Origin: an uncultured Bacteroidales bacterium | Lineage (GTDB): Bacteria; Bacteroidota; Bacteroidia; Bacteroidales; Paludibacteraceae | Assembly: GCA_937891975.1 (NCBI GenBank) | Contig: CALAUA010000014.1 | Coordinates: forward strand, 124,001-188,000 | DNA length: 64,000 bases | Reading direction: 5' to 3' | Shown: positions 1-9,688 of the stretch, piece after piece | Layout: every line of letters begins with the position of its first letter | How positions within the stretch are numbered: the first letter of the stretch is position 1 | Program-made: the position numbers and the translations under genes | Notes under the pieces: generated by a model | Told to the model about the DNA's origin: nothing | Databases searched by the model: none | The model's input: only the letters and a program-made list of their open reading frames with translations

Positions 1-87
1 ATACACAAGTATCTTGTTAATATTTGTATAAATGACCACCGCAATCGGTTGCACCGCCTCTATGCATTCATCATTTTTACCTTCCAT
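1..87 (-). CDS. Possible 5' end of an unidentified gene, cut by the window edge
   Basis: An ATG at 85-87 opens a minus-strand frame that stays open for 29 codons to the left edge. The peptide begins MEGKNDECIEA and then becomes hydrophobic (IAVVIY). It is preceded by an A-rich stretch and, further upstream, by the 11-bp repeat block. It lies downstream of metG in the same orientation, across a terminator. I do not recognise a family from so few residues, and a chance open frame is possible. Confidence 0.3.
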   Translation of the reverse strand, partial: MEGKNDECIEAVQPIAVVIYTNINKILVY

Positions 88-90
88 TTT

Positions 91-167
91 TTCCTTACTA
101 ATTACTTATCAATTACGTAACATTTACGTAGGATATACGTAACATATACGTAGGATAAACGTAACAT
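91..167. repeat. 11-bp-period degenerate tandem array (7 copies)
   Basis: Consecutive 11-mers run from 91: ttccttactaa, ttacttatcaa, ttacgtaacat, ttacgtaggat, atacgtaacat, atacgtaggat and aaacgtaacat. The last five are close copies and the first two are degenerate. The array lies between the metG terminator and the left-edge reading frame. It has no spacers and no long dyad, so it is neither a CRISPR nor a terminator. Confidence 0.85.
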
Positions 168-246
168 TCAGCCACCTTCACCGAAGGATCATACTACGTA
201 TCCTGTTATTTATTGCTCCCTGTTATCTCAACACAAAACACAAAAA

Positions 247-274
247 GAGCCTTGCTTACTCAATAGCAAGGCTC
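247..274 (-). terminator. Intrinsic terminator of metG
   Basis: A perfect 10-bp stem (gagccttgct / agcaaggctc) with an 8-nt loop lies 20 bp past the metG stop. Read on the minus strand, the stem is followed by a T-run (the A-run at 242-246). An A-run also follows at 275, so the element could work in both directions. Confidence 0.85.
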
Positions 275-294
275 AAAAACGTATGGAATATGCC

Positions 295-2370
295 TTATCC
301 TACTTGACTACCGTTCTTCACAGGAGCAGTCACTGTTGTAACAACCAACTTGCCGTCCGCATCCACAGCCGATAGAATCATACCTTGCGACTCTTGTCCC
401 ATCATCTTGCGAGGTGGGAAGTTCGCAATATACAACACTTGTTTGCCTATCAATACCGATGGATCAGGGTAACTTTGTGCAATACCCGACAAGATTGTAC
501 GACCACCCATACCATCATCCAAACGGAATTGAAGCAGGCGGTCCGACTTCTTAACTAGCTGACAATCAAGCACTGTCGCCACACGAATATCCATCTTAGC
601 AAACTCGTCAATATTCGTATTCTCCTTTATCTCTACTGGCTTCCAACTCTTAAGCGCCTCTTGCTTCTCAGCTTCTTCATTAGCCGCCTTGATTGCTGCC
701 AAGCGGTCAAGTTGTGCTTGGATAGTAGCATCTTCGATTTTCTCGAAGAGGAGGGATACCTCGCCTAACTCTTGACCCTCTTTCAGCAGGTTGATATTAC
801 CCAACTCCTCCCATTGGAGTTCTTCCATCGACAACATCTTGCGCAGTTTTGCCGAAGAGAATGGCAGGAATGGCTCAAAGGCAACGCTCAGGTTAGCAGC
901 GATTTGCAATGCCAAATGCAGAATTGTCGCCGTGCGATCCATATCAGTCTTTGCCACCTTCCATGGCTCCGTGTCAGCCAAATACTTGTTACCGATACGA
1001 GCCAAGTTCATTGCCTCTTTTTGTGCGTCGCGGAAGCGGAAGTCATTGAGCAATTTCTCCACCTCTTCCTTCACGTTTTGGAACTCTGCTATAGTCGCTT
1101 GATCATACTCATTGAACGTACCTGCAGCAGGCACTTTTCCATCAAAATACTTTTTCGTAAGCACCAATGCGCGGTTCACAAAGTTGCCGTAGATAGCCAC
1201 CAACTCATTATTATTGCGCGCTTGGAAGTCTGCCCAAGTAAAGTCATTATCTTTTGTCTCGGGTGCATTGGCAGTCAGAACATAACGCAAAACATCCTGT
1301 TTACCTGGGAAATCTACCAGATATTCATTCAGCCAAACAGCCCAATTGCGAGAGGTCGAAATTTTATCACCTTCCAAGTTCAAGAACTCATTCGATGGTA
1401 CGTTATCTGGCACGATATAGCTACCCTCTGCTTTCAACATGGTTGGGAACACAATGCAGTGAAACACGATGTTATCTTTACCAATAAAATGAATCAAACG
1501 AGTAGAAGGATCTTTCCACCATGTCTCCCAATTGCCAAACTGCTCGGGCTTTGCATCGCAAAGTTCCTTAGTATTCGAGATATAGCCAATTGGCGCATCA
1601 AACCACACATACAGCACTTTGCCTTCAGCACCCTCTACTGGCACAGGGATACCCCAATCCAAATCACGAGTCACGGCACGTGGGCGAAGACCACCATCCA
1701 ACCATGATTTGCATTGTCCATATACGTTTGGACGCCACTCTTTGTGCTCTTGCAAAATCCACTCCTCAAGCCATGCTTGGTATTGGTCTAGAGGCAAGTA
1801 CCAATGCTTGGTCTCTTTTTTAGTCAATGGGTTACCATTAATTGCATTATACGGATTGATGAGTTCATCTGGAGATAGGGTCGCACCACATTTCTCACAT
1901 TGATCACCATATGCCCCCGCTGCATAGCAACGAGGGCACTCACCGCGGATATTACGATCAGTCAAAAATTCTTGAGTCTCAGGGTCATAGAACTGCTCCG
2001 ATGTCTGCTCTACAAACTTACCATCATCGTATAGTTTGCGGAAGAAATCCGATGCCAACTGATGATGAATCTTACTCGTAGTGCGAGAATAAACATCAAA
2101 AGAAATACCAAATCCCTCAAAAGAATCCTTAATTATCTTGTGGTAGCGATCCACCACTTCTTGAGTAGTAATACCTTCTTTACGTGCGCGAATAGTCACG
2201 GGTACACCATGCTCATCACTACCACCTACGAAAAGCACATTTTCGCCTTTCAAACGAAGGTAGCGAACATAAATGTCTGCGGGTACATACACACCCGCCA
2301 GGTGTCCGATATGCACAGGACCATTGGCATATGGAAGGGCTGTTGTTACAAGTGTTCGTTGAAATGTCAT
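295..2370 (-). CDS. metG: Methionine-tRNA ligase with C-terminal tRNA-binding domain
   Basis: A 691-residue class I aminoacyl-tRNA synthetase that charges tRNA-Met in the cytoplasm. The ATP-binding HIGH motif is in [13 protein letters not shown] near residue 20. The zinc-knuckle insert has paired cysteines (CPRC...CEKCG) near residues 144-161. The KMSKS equivalent reads KISTS near residue 338. The last ~110 residues form the EMAP/OB-fold tRNA-binding domain (DIRVATV). The length is typical of the long bacterial form. The ATG lies 7 bp after the dacA stop, so metG is probably the last gene of a folP-dacA-metG operon ending at the hairpin 247-274. Confidence 0.97.
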   Translation of the reverse strand: MTFQRTLVTTALPYANGPVHIGHLAGVYVPADIYVRYLRLKGENVLFVGGSDEHGVPVTIRARKEGITTQEVVDRYHKIIKDSFEGFGISFDVYSRTTSKIHHQLASDFFRKLYDDGKFVEQTSEQFYDPETQEFLTDRNIRGECPRCYAAGAYGDQCEKCGATLSPDELINPYNAINGNPLTKKETKHWYLPLDQYQAWLEEWILQEHKEWRPNVYGQCKSWLDGGLRPRAVTRDLDWGIPVPVEGAEGKVLYVWFDAPIGYISNTKELCDAKPEQFGNWETWWKDPSTRLIHFIGKDNIVFHCIVFPTMLKAEGSYIVPDNVPSNEFLNLEGDKISTSRNWAVWLNEYLVDFPGKQDVLRYVLTANAPETKDNDFTWADFQARNNNELVAIYGNFVNRALVLTKKYFDGKVPAAGTFNEYDQATIAEFQNVKEEVEKLLNDFRFRDAQKEAMNLARIGNKYLADTEPWKVAKTDMDRTATILHLALQIAANLSVAFEPFLPFSSAKLRKMLSMEELQWEELGNINLLKEGQELGEVSLLFEKIEDATIQAQLDRLAAIKAANEEAEKQEALKSWKPVEIKENTNIDEFAKMDIRVATVLDCQLVKKSDRLLQFRLDDGMGGRTILSGIAQSYPDPSVLIGKQVLYIANFPPRKMMGQESQGMILSAVDADGKLVVTTVTAPVKNGSQVG

Positions 2371-2377
2371 ATTGTCT

Positions 2378-3196
2378 TTATTTTGTTATTTCTTCTTTAT
2401 CAATCTTGTTGCCTGCCATCTTATCCTCTGGACTATCTATACCAAAGGCTTGAGTCAGCCATTTCTCTAATTCGCTCTGATTCACAGTCTGTATATGCTC
2501 ACCTTGAGCAATAGAAATTTTGCCTGTCTCTTCAGATACTACTATCGCCAATGCGTCTGTTTTCTCTGCCAAGCCCAATGCAGCACGGTGACGCAATCCG
2601 TATCGTTTAGGCAAGTCACTACGTTTAGATACGGGCAGAATACAAGCTGCTGCCCATATACGTCCATTACGCACTATCAATGCGCCGTCATGCAGAGGAG
2701 TATTCTTGAAAAAGATATTCTCTATCAAGCGAGAGGAGAGTGCAGCATCCACCACCTCACCTGTATCCGCTACTGACTTCAACTCCTGTTCTTTAGTTAT
2801 GACAATCAGCGCGCCTGTCTTACTTGCCGACATATGCAAGCAAGCTGTCATAATGGCATCTACTTGCTTTCGTGAGTTCTGCTTATGCTTAATCTTTGAC
2901 CAACGATCCTTGATCTGCTCCACATTAAAACGTGACCCCACACGATAGAAGAAGTTGCGTATCTCTTCCTGAAAAATCACAATCAAAGCGATAGCTCCTA
3001 CACTCACGAACCGATCGAAGATAGCACTCGTCAATTCCAAATGAAAAACATAACTAACCAGCAACCATGTCAGCACAAAAGCTAATATACCCCATATCAG
3101 ATTACTAGCCCCCGAACGCCTTAAAATTCGATATATCGCAAACAAGATAAAGGCCACAAGCAGAATATCAATTATGTCTTTTATTCCTAATAACAT
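2378..3196 (-). CDS. dacA: Diadenylate cyclase, CdaA type
   Basis: A 272-residue membrane enzyme that makes cyclic di-AMP from two ATP. The N-terminal ~75 residues hold three predicted membrane segments. The DAC catalytic domain follows at about 80-240, with the two signature motifs intact: DGA within LHDGALIV and RHR within RHRAALGL. That layout is the CdaA/DacA type and not DisA. The ATG sits 23 bp after the folP stop and the stop is 7 bp before metG, so the three genes look co-transcribed. The C-terminal ~25 residues are charged and not conserved. Confidence 0.95.
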   Translation of the reverse strand: MLLGIKDIIDILLVAFILFAIYRILRRSGASNLIWGILAFVLTWLLVSYVFHLELTSAIFDRFVSVGAIALIVIFQEEIRNFFYRVGSRFNVEQIKDRWSKIKHKQNSRKQVDAIMTACLHMSASKTGALIVITKEQELKSVADTGEVVDAALSSRLIENIFFKNTPLHDGALIVRNGRIWAAACILPVSKRSDLPKRYGLRHRAALGLAEKTDALAIVVSEETGKISIAQGEHIQTVNQSELEKWLTQAFGIDSPEDKMAGNKIDKEEITK

Positions 3197-3219
3197 ATTC
3201 TTTTGATTATATACGAGTT

Positions 3220-4047
3220 CTACTTTATTTTATGAGCTAATGTATAAATAGTAATTGCCTGTTTGGCAGCTTCTACATCATGCACTCGCAGGATATGTGC
3301 CCCACGTTCCAATGCCAACATATTGGCGGCTACCGTAGCAGGCAACACTTCTTCTGGCGTTGCATATAATGGCTTATACAACATCGACTTACGAGATATC
3401 CCCACCAATATTGGAGCATGCAATACCGACAATATATCCAGTTGGTCCAATATCCGATAATTCTGCTCTACTGTCTTACCAAAACCAAATCCAGGATCCA
3501 CTACCACATCGGCCACTCCCATACGGTGAAGAGCGTCTAACCGAGATTGGAAATAGTCCAATACATGGCTCATCGTATAATCATAATCTTTAACCTCCCC
3601 TTGACTTTGTATCTCTTGTGCATAGGTGAGGATATAAGGGACGTTATGCCTAGCAATCACCTTCCACATCTCCTCATCATTGCCCCCACATACATCATTG
3701 ATAATATCAGCACCCAACCGCAATGCCTGTTCTGCTACCGTAGCACGAAAAGTGTCAACCGATACAATTGCTTTCGGAAAACAACTACGAATCAACTGCA
3801 ATGCATGCGACAATCGTTGCCATTCTTCTTCTGCAGTAACTGGTGTAGAACCAGGGCGAGTCGAACATGCACCAATATCCAAAATATCAGCGCCTTGATC
3901 AATGGCTAGTTGTACGTTCGACAACAAAACTTCATCAGAACATTTACCCCACGAAGTATAAAAACTATCAGACGTAACATTCACAATCGCCATCACTTTG
4001 GGCGATGACAAATCCAACAATCGATTATGTGATACCTTCAATTGCAT
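3220..4047 (-). CDS. folP: Dihydropteroate synthase
   Basis: This folate-pathway TIM-barrel enzyme joins p-aminobenzoate to the pterin diphosphate. Visible motifs are MAIVNVTSDSFY near the N-terminus, DIGACSTRPG, VSVDTFRA, IINDVCGG and the phosphate-binding DPGFGFGKT. A longer frame could begin at a TTG at 4068, but that codon lies inside the promoter -7 box (TACCTTTG, 4058-4065). I therefore place the start at the ATG 4045-4047, giving 275 residues. The consequence is a very short leader of about ten bases or less. First gene of the folP-dacA-metG operon, divergent from gldJ. Confidence 0.95.
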   Translation of the reverse strand: MQLKVSHNRLLDLSSPKVMAIVNVTSDSFYTSWGKCSDEVLLSNVQLAIDQGADILDIGACSTRPGSTPVTAEEEWQRLSHALQLIRSCFPKAIVSVDTFRATVAEQALRLGADIINDVCGGNDEEMWKVIARHNVPYILTYAQEIQSQGEVKDYDYTMSHVLDYFQSRLDALHRMGVADVVVDPGFGFGKTVEQNYRILDQLDILSVLHAPILVGISRKSMLYKPLYATPEEVLPATVAANMLALERGAHILRVHDVEAAKQAITIYTLAHKIK

Positions 4048-4057
4048 ATTTGACCTG

Positions 4058-4065
4058 CAAAGGTA
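4058..4065 (-). promoter_or_regulatory. Bacteroidetes -7 box of folP
   Basis: TACCTTTG on the minus strand, followed by CA, matches the Bacteroides sigma factor -7 consensus TAnnTTTG. I see no convincing -33 TTTG at the usual spacing. The ATG is about ten bases downstream. Confidence 0.7.
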
Positions 4066-4190
4066 CAAAAAATATGCTTATTATACGAATTTTTACACTA
4101 AAAAGTGTGAAAAACGCATTGTTTTTTTGTGAAAAACACTTTTAAAGCACTTTTTTCTTTGAAAAATTAGGGCATTTCACTTTTTTTTTG

Positions 4191-4198
4191 TACTTTTG
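4191..4198 (+). promoter_or_regulatory. -7 box of the gldJ-like gene
   Basis: TACTTTTG preceded by a T-tract, matching TAnnTTTG, 48 bp before the ATG at 4246. The -33 element is weak. The folP/gldJ spacer is AT-rich and holds short dyads such as acactaaaaagtgt (4095-4108). Confidence 0.6.
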
Positions 4199-4245
4199 CA
4201 GGCTGAAAAGTATCTATACGTAGATTTATAACCATTTTTAACAAT

Positions 4246-5889
4246 ATGAAAACAATATCAAAGATTGTGATCCTTGCGATTGTGGTAGCATTAAGCGCTT
4301 GCCAATCGCGTGATTTAAACACCCAAACATCTTTCCAAACGGGTTGGAAAACTTTTGATAACAACGCCACTCATTTCGAGGCTTACGAAGCAACCGCTTC
4401 AGCTGTCCCCACAGGTATGTTACCCATCCCTGGCGGAACATTCACCATCGGACAAATGGATGAGTTTATCACCGCTCCTCGTAATAACCAACGCAGAAGT
4501 TTGACCGTTAGTCCATTTTACATGGATAAATACGAGGTTACCAATATCGCGTGGAGAGAATATGTCAATTGGATGAGCTTTGTTTTCGGACAGGTAAAAC
4601 CAGAACTTGTAACGGCCACGTTACCTGATACCACAGTATGGCGTGATGAAATGGCATACAATGACCCTTTGGTGGAGAACTATTTCCGTCACCCTGCGTA
4701 TAGTTTCTATCCAGTAGTAGGTGTAAGCTGGGATCAAGCTATGGCGTATTGTCAATGGCGTACTGACCGTGTCAATGAGTTGGCGCTCGTTTCTAGCAAG
4801 TTCATTGAGCAACTTCCTTATGCTAACCTCAGCCCTACTACATGCTTTACCGAAGAGGACATTGATGCTTTTTTATACGACAACCCTGAGCATCCTGAGT
4901 ACAAATCGTATCAAAAACAGGAGGTTCAAGTACCTTTAGACGTTGCAATGGCTAATGGATATGTAGGCGAAGGTGAAGAAGATGGAGAGTTGATTACCAT
5001 GTACCAATTGCCATATGAATGGGTACGTGATCAATTCGTATTCAATACCGAAAAATACCTCTACGACTCTCGTTACAACCCTACGATGGGTAAAACCACA
5101 CGCTTGAATTCTTATGGCGAACCTCGTAAAGTAAATACAAGTGATGGTATTTTGGTTATTGGTTATCGTCTCCCTACTGAAGCAGAATGGGAATATGCTG
5201 CTTTTGCACCGATTGCAAAGGGCGAAGATGGTTTGCCTCTCGAGGGGAAGATTTACCCTTGGTCAGGCTTCCACCCACGCGATTTAAGCAAAAAACAAAA
5301 AGGTCAAATGGCTGCTAACTTCATCCGTGGACGAGGCGACTTGATGGGAGTTGCTGGTGCTGCGAACGATGGATATGCGTACACCGCACCTGTTGATGCA
5401 TACGCACCTAATGACTTCGGATTATACAATATGGCTGGTAATGTCAACGAATGGGTATTGGACGTATATCGTGAGACCACATTCGAAGAAGCTGCAGAGT
5501 ACAACCCATACAGAGGCAACATCTATACCAAGTTACAACGCGATGCAGATGACAAACCTATCATGACAACTGTTGGTGGTTTGGCTGTAGAGTTTGAGGG
5601 TAAAGACGATAAGCGTAACTTCCGAGATGGCGATCTTGGTTCCACATTTGAGACAGATTATCCATTGGATACTATAGGACTGACTATCGAACAGAAAGAG
5701 AACGTCAAATTCGACCCATCTGATATCTTAGTACCACGTATTAATAACAACTCGCGTGTTTATAAAGGCGGTTCTTGGAATGACCGTATTTATTGGTTGA
5801 ATCCTACTACCCGCCGCTTTATGGATCAAAGCGAATCATCTAGCACAGTCGGCTTCCGCTGTGCAATGAGCATGCTTGGTCAAAACTAA
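4246..5889 (+). CDS. gldJ: GldJ-like SUMF1-family lipoprotein
   Basis: A 547-residue lipoprotein (lipobox LSAC near residue 19) with a formylglycine-generating-enzyme-like (SUMF1) fold. Motifs typical of gliding protein J are present: GGTFTIG near residue 65, FYMDKYEVTN, LPDTTVWRDE, YFRHPAYSFYPVVGVSW, AYCQWRTDRVNE, YRLPTEAEWEYAA, GNVNEWV and YKGGSWNDR near the C-terminus. In Flavobacterium, GldJ is needed for gliding and supports the type IX secretion motor. Its presence suggests a type IX system elsewhere in this genome. It does not show that the cell glides. It could also be a GldK paralogue, but the length and motif order fit GldJ better. Confidence 0.8.
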   Translation: MKTISKIVILAIVVALSACQSRDLNTQTSFQTGWKTFDNNATHFEAYEATASAVPTGMLPIPGGTFTIGQMDEFITAPRNNQRRSLTVSPFYMDKYEVTNIAWREYVNWMSFVFGQVKPELVTATLPDTTVWRDEMAYNDPLVENYFRHPAYSFYPVVGVSWDQAMAYCQWRTDRVNELALVSSKFIEQLPYANLSPTTCFTEEDIDAFLYDNPEHPEYKSYQKQEVQVPLDVAMANGYVGEGEEDGELITMYQLPYEWVRDQFVFNTEKYLYDSRYNPTMGKTTRLNSYGEPRKVNTSDGILVIGYRLPTEAEWEYAAFAPIAKGEDGLPLEGKIYPWSGFHPRDLSKKQKGQMAANFIRGRGDLMGVAGAANDGYAYTAPVDAYAPNDFGLYNMAGNVNEWVLDVYRETTFEEAAEYNPYRGNIYTKLQRDADDKPIMTTVGGLAVEFEGKDDKRNFRDGDLGSTFETDYPLDTIGLTIEQKENVKFDPSDILVPRINNNSRVYKGGSWNDRIYWLNPTTRRFMDQSESSSTVGFRCAMSMLGQN

Positions 5890-5897
5890 TCAATTAT

Positions 5898-5922
5898 AAT
5901 GAGGCTCCCAGCGAGCCTCATT
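5898..5922 (+). terminator. Hairpin after gldJ
   Basis: A 10-bp perfect stem (aatgaggctc / gagcctcatt) with a 5-nt loop, starting 9 bp after the gldJ stop. There is no clear T-run behind it, so it may be a weak terminator or a 3'-end stabilising hairpin between gldJ and gcvH. Confidence 0.6.
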
Positions 5923-5969
5923 ACTATATTATTTAGACCATTAATAACTATAATTAATACTTTATTATT

Positions 5970-6347
5970 ATGAATATTCCATCTAATCTGCGCTACACAA
6001 AAGAGCACGAATGGATTCGTGTAGAAGGCAACGACGCATATGTAGGTATTACCGACTATGCACAATCTGAACTTGGTGAGATTGTTTTTGTTGACATCAA
6101 TACCGAGGGAGAAACTCTTGAGCAAAACGAAGTGTTCGGTTCCGTAGAAGCAGTTAAAACTGTTAGTGACTTGAATATGCCAGTAGCAGGCGAAGTACTC
6201 GCAATCAACGAGGCTATTAACGATCAACCAGAGCTCGTCAACAATGACCCTTACGGAGAAGGTTGGATGATTAAAATCAGCGTCGCTAATCTTGATGAAT
6301 TGGATACGTTGTTAGATGCTGAAGGATATCAAGCATTCATTGGATAA
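5970..6347 (+). CDS. gcvH: Glycine cleavage system H protein
   Basis: A 125-residue lipoyl carrier that shuttles the methylamine group in the glycine cleavage complex. The lipoylated lysine is K63 in GSVEAVKTVSD. The N-terminal RYTKEHEWI and the C-terminal GEGWMIKI are typical. The length matches the family. No other gcv gene is adjacent, so its partners P, T and L must be encoded elsewhere. Confidence 0.97.
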   Translation: MNIPSNLRYTKEHEWIRVEGNDAYVGITDYAQSELGEIVFVDINTEGETLEQNEVFGSVEAVKTVSDLNMPVAGEVLAINEAINDQPELVNNDPYGEGWMIKISVANLDELDTLLDAEGYQAFIG

Positions 6348-6366
6348 TACATATTTCACAAAAAAA

Positions 6367-6391
6367 AACGACTACGTCTACAGTAGTCGTT
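6367..6391. terminator. Bidirectional terminator between gcvH and the DUF4270 gene
   Basis: A 9-bp perfect stem (aacgactac / gtagtcgtt) around a 7-nt loop, with an A-tract on the left (6361-6368) and a T-tract on the right (6390-6397). It sits between two convergent genes and fits Rho-independent termination in both directions. Confidence 0.9.
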
Positions 6392-6413
6392 TTTTTTCTA
6401 TAATAGCAATCTA

Positions 6414-7841
6414 CTAGCGCGATAGATTAAAACCTGAATATACCATTTCTATATCCATTGGACTATTCGAATTGCTTGCTGAGCGAATACGAGTAGCCGA
6501 TATAGTCTGCAATGGTTTCACCGCATTTACACTTCCCGTTGACGAGTTAGATACTACTGACACTGGCACCAATACAAAGTCCAAAACCTCTGACTTTTCT
6601 TCTTTACGAAGTTGTTGTGTCAGCATTCCCGACAAATCATAGGTGTAACTATATGTTATATTGGCCAAACTATCAGCCTGCACATTCAGCGAAGCCAAAA
6701 TCGCCACGGTATCTGACGGCAATTCATTTTTAGCAAAGAATCTCTCTTGTTTGTCTGCCAGCAGCAACAACATATGGGACGCAGGAACATCCCAATTATC
6801 ACGTGGACGATCACTTTCCGAAGCATCATACAATACGTCTATCATCAACTCGGCCTTATTCACATATACGCGATAGTCGTTAGCATCACCTAATTGCTCT
6901 TCTATTCGTTGATAAATAGAATCCATGCTAACACTCAAATGCGTATATATATTCGCAGGCGACACTACATAGTTCATCGTGTCCACCTGTGCATATTGCT
7001 GCAGTATTGCCGATCTATTTGGATAAATATACCTATTTACTTGGCGAACCTCTTCATTAGCGTAAAACGATTTTCTATCGTATATTACACTATCTTCCAC
7101 ACCTGGGCGCTGCATTGTAAAGTGATAGAACACACTCATGCTAATATCCGAAACGTACAACACGGTACTTCCGCCGAAGTCAGAACAAATATACAGACCT
7201 TTGAACAGTTGGTTGAAGGCTTCTTGAGTAGAGAATGATTTAATCTTAAAAAATCGCTTCGCGAATGTATCCGATAATTTGATTGTTACACACGATACAT
7301 ACCCTTGATACTCAGATGAATATACCGAATCTGTTACTTCCGACGGAATGATAATACTAGACTGTGTTGCAATGACCGTCGAGTCTTCCAAACTGCAATA
7401 ATCCGCCAATGTCACATTACTAGGATATGCTTTGTTAGCAAGCAACGTCTCGCGATCCATCTCATACACGTTGATTCCTACAGGTGCCTCACCATCGCCA
7501 TACCAATTTCTAAAATAGAGATATAAGCACACCGAATCCACTTCCGCAGACGTACCACCAGGATACTCAAACCCTTCTGGACAAGCTAGTTGGGTCAGAA
7601 TATCTGCCTTTATCGTGCCAAAATGAGTATCACATTCCCCTAATAAAAACGAGTCTGGAGTCAAACTAATCGCTACGCATGAATCTAGTCTTGAAGCTAA
7701 GGCAAAGGTGTCTGCCTTCACGCGAATCTCATCACCCTCCGACAATGTCGATGAACCTGCGTCCATCGCATTATTATCACACCCCACAAAGCATGCACAC
7801 AATAAGAGTAAACCTACAACTATACTACTCAACTTCTTCAT
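6414..7841 (-). CDS. DUF4270-family lipoprotein
   Basis: 475 residues from the ATG at 7839-7841. The reading frame extends 30 codons further upstream, but MKKLSSIVVGLLLLCACFVGC is a textbook lipoprotein signal, which fixes the start. The mature part carries DUF4270 hallmarks: DEIRVKADTFAL, a PDSFLLGECDTHFGTIKADIL block, CPEGFEYPGG and DSVCLYLYF. The function of the family is unknown. It is found across Bacteroidetes, usually beside the short GT5 gene, as here, and the start overlaps the end of that gene by 17 bp, which implies coupled expression. Probably faces the periplasm or the cell surface. Confidence 0.85.
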   Translation of the reverse strand: MKKLSSIVVGLLLLCACFVGCDNNAMDAGSSTLSEGDEIRVKADTFALASRLDSCVAISLTPDSFLLGECDTHFGTIKADILTQLACPEGFEYPGGTSAEVDSVCLYLYFRNWYGDGEAPVGINVYEMDRETLLANKAYPSNVTLADYCSLEDSTVIATQSSIIIPSEVTDSVYSSEYQGYVSCVTIKLSDTFAKRFFKIKSFSTQEAFNQLFKGLYICSDFGGSTVLYVSDISMSVFYHFTMQRPGVEDSVIYDRKSFYANEEVRQVNRYIYPNRSAILQQYAQVDTMNYVVSPANIYTHLSVSMDSIYQRIEEQLGDANDYRVYVNKAELMIDVLYDASESDRPRDNWDVPASHMLLLLADKQERFFAKNELPSDTVAILASLNVQADSLANITYSYTYDLSGMLTQQLRKEEKSEVLDFVLVPVSVVSNSSTGSVNAVKPLQTISATRIRSASNSNSPMDIEMVYSGFNLSR

Positions 7842-8655
7842 GTTTATCCAACAATCCATTGCAAAAATCCAAATATGCTTCTTTTGATTCCCCTGCGTAT
7901 GGCATGATAGGCTTACCACTATTTTGAGCATAATTCAGCAAGCGCTGATTCACTTTTTCTGATGTCAAAACAATCGCATCTGCATAATCAATCGCCAAAC
8001 GCATCAAGTCTTCGTAGCCCACGGGAAGACCAGCAATACCACGAACATCACTATTGATGATACCGCCACCTACAATCTTTTCCGTGAACTTCGTACCGAA
8101 TGGAGTCGTGTATTCTTCATCATCCAGGGCCACTACAACCTTGCTCTTCTCAAAAAATGGCGCGTCTGCATACATTTTCTTGACAAACAATGGTGTCAAG
8201 GCAGACATCCAACCCGAACAATATATCACACTTGGAGTCCAACGCAATTTCTTAACCGTTTCTAATACACCACGAGCAAAGAATATACAACGCTCATCAT
8301 TGTCCTTGTATTCCTTTCCATCCACATCTACCAAGCCCTTACGACGATGGAAATAGACATCATTATCTATGAAATAAATCTGAATACGAGCAGTCTGAAT
8401 ACTTGCCACTTTAATCAAGAGGGGATGGTCAGAACCTGATATGATAATATTCAAACCTGACAAACGGATTACTTCATGCAGTTGATTCCTACGTTCATTA
8501 ATATCGCCAAACTTTGGCATAAACGTACGCGTCTCATAGCCACTTGCTTGGAACCATTCAGGAAGCTTCCTATTCAAACAACGAATAGGAGACTCTTGAT
8601 CTAAATAAGGATAGATCTGCTGTGAGACAAATAAGATACGATTGGGCTCATTCAT
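7825..8655 (-). CDS. Short GT5-type glycogen/starch synthase-like protein (N-terminal domain only)
   Basis: A 276-residue protein related to the N-terminal (acceptor-side) half of ADP-glucose-type glycogen synthase. It shows RILFVSQQIYPYL near the start, a FIDNDVYF stretch, IYCSGWMSALTP and an ADAIVLTSEKV segment. Family members of full size are about 480 residues, so the C-terminal nucleotide-sugar-binding half is absent. It is unlikely to be an ordinary synthase, though short versions recur in Bacteroidetes beside panC. Divergent from panC, with its own TACCTTTG box at 8693-8700. Confidence 0.8.
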   Translation of the reverse strand: MNEPNRILFVSQQIYPYLDQESPIRCLNRKLPEWFQASGYETRTFMPKFGDINERRNQLHEVIRLSGLNIIISGSDHPLLIKVASIQTARIQIYFIDNDVYFHRRKGLVDVDGKEYKDNDERCIFFARGVLETVKKLRWTPSVIYCSGWMSALTPLFVKKMYADAPFFEKSKVVVALDDEEYTTPFGTKFTEKIVGGGIINSDVRGIAGLPVGYEDLMRLAIDYADAIVLTSEKVNQRLLNYAQNSGKPIMPYAGESKEAYLDFCNGLLDKHEEVE

Positions 8656-8692
8656 ATTGTTCTATTTTTTAGATGGTACAACTTTCCCGCTA

Positions 8693-8700
8693 CAAAGGTA
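8693..8700 (-). promoter_or_regulatory. -7 box of the GT5-like / DUF4270 operon
   Basis: caaaggta on the plus strand, which is TACCTTTG on the minus strand, 38 bp before the GT5-like ATG. A second TACCTTTG faces the other way at 8764-8771, giving a compact divergent promoter pair in an AT-rich spacer. Confidence 0.7.
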
Positions 8701-8763
8701 CGAAAAAATTTTGATATTACATAATTTTTTGATAAAAAATTTTCTTTTTTCCCATATTTGTTG

Positions 8764-8771
8764 TACCTTTG
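8764..8771 (+). promoter_or_regulatory. -7 box of panC
   Basis: TACCTTTG followed by CA, 21 bp before the panC ATG. The -33 element is poorly matched (T-rich at 8741-8750). Confidence 0.7.
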
Positions 8772-8792
8772 CAAACTTTTTTTGAAAATAGT

Positions 8793-9647
8793 ATGCAAGT
8801 TATTACCACTAAACAAGAACTTACACGTCAAATCGAAGCTTGCCTTCGACAATCCAAAACTATCGGCTTTGTACCCACGATGGGAGCATTGCACGCTGGA
8901 CATGCATCTCTCGTACAACATGCCGTAGCTGAAAACGACGTTTGTGTTGTCAGCGTCTTTGTCAACCCAACGCAGTTCAACAACCCTGAGGATTTGCTCA
9001 AATATCCTCGCACTTTGGAGCAAGATGTAGCACTCCTAACCCAACTAGGCGTACATTTTGTCTTTGCGCCTTCACCCGAAGAAATGTACTCTTCCGAAGA
9101 AATGAATGTGCCATTTTCATTCGATTTCAACGGGCTTGATCAGGTTATGGAAGGCAAGATGCGACCAGGGCATTTCAATGGCGTAGTGCAAGTCGTAAGC
9201 CGACTATTTGACTTAGTACAACCTACCAGAGCGTATTTTGGAGAAAAAGACTTCCAACAACTTGCCATCATTCGCCATATGGTTACCACTTCTACGCTCG
9301 CTGCGCAATATCCTAACCTACAAATCATCGGTTGTCCTATCGTGCGAGAAGAAAGCGGATTAGCTCTCAGTAGTCGCAACCAACGCTTATCCGAAGAGGA
9401 AAAGAAAACGGCTGTAAATATCTCACAAACTCTTTTTTCTTCGTTGGAATGGGCCAAAAACGCTTCCGTTGCCCAAGTGCAACAACGTGTCATTGACACC
9501 ATCAATGCTATCGAAGGTTTAGATGTGGAATACTACGAGATTGTGGATAAAACTACTCTTCAACCTACCAACACATTTGACAATGCTGTTGGGTGTGTAA
9601 CCGTCTATTGCGGTCCCGTACGTTTAATTGATAATATTCAATATTAA
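8793..9647 (+). CDS. panC: Pantothenate synthetase
   Basis: Condenses pantoate and beta-alanine with ATP in coenzyme A synthesis. 284 residues from the ATG at 8793. An upstream in-frame start at 8769 lies in the promoter box and is rejected. The nucleotidyltransferase HIGH motif is in PTMGALHAGHASLV, VFVNPTQFN follows, and FGEKDFQQL and the KMSKS-like loop SGLALSSRNQRL are present. No panD or panB lies next to it. Confidence 0.97.
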   Translation: MQVITTKQELTRQIEACLRQSKTIGFVPTMGALHAGHASLVQHAVAENDVCVVSVFVNPTQFNNPEDLLKYPRTLEQDVALLTQLGVHFVFAPSPEEMYSSEEMNVPFSFDFNGLDQVMEGKMRPGHFNGVVQVVSRLFDLVQPTRAYFGEKDFQQLAIIRHMVTTSTLAAQYPNLQIIGCPIVREESGLALSSRNQRLSEEEKKTAVNISQTLFSSLEWAKNASVAQVQQRVIDTINAIEGLDVEYYEIVDKTTLQPTNTFDNAVGCVTVYCGPVRLIDNIQY

Positions 9648-9688
9648 TACCATTGCCATATACGCACTTACTAAACACGTATCAATAC

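Noticed and set aside
91..167. CRISPR array
   Set aside because: 11-bp units are contiguous, without unique spacers, and no cas genes are present.
772..1707. 311-residue plus-strand frame opposite metG
   Set aside because: A shadow of a strongly conserved gene, with no start context and no recognisable protein.
4048..4068. TTG start for folP seven codons upstream
   Set aside because: The codon lies within the TACCTTTG promoter box.
4246..5889. Evidence for gliding motility
   Set aside because: A GldJ-like lipoprotein alone does not show gliding; many non-gliding Bacteroidetes keep type IX motor-related genes.
5886..6227. 113-residue minus-strand frame opposite gcvH
   Set aside because: Shadow of gcvH, and it crosses the gldJ hairpin.
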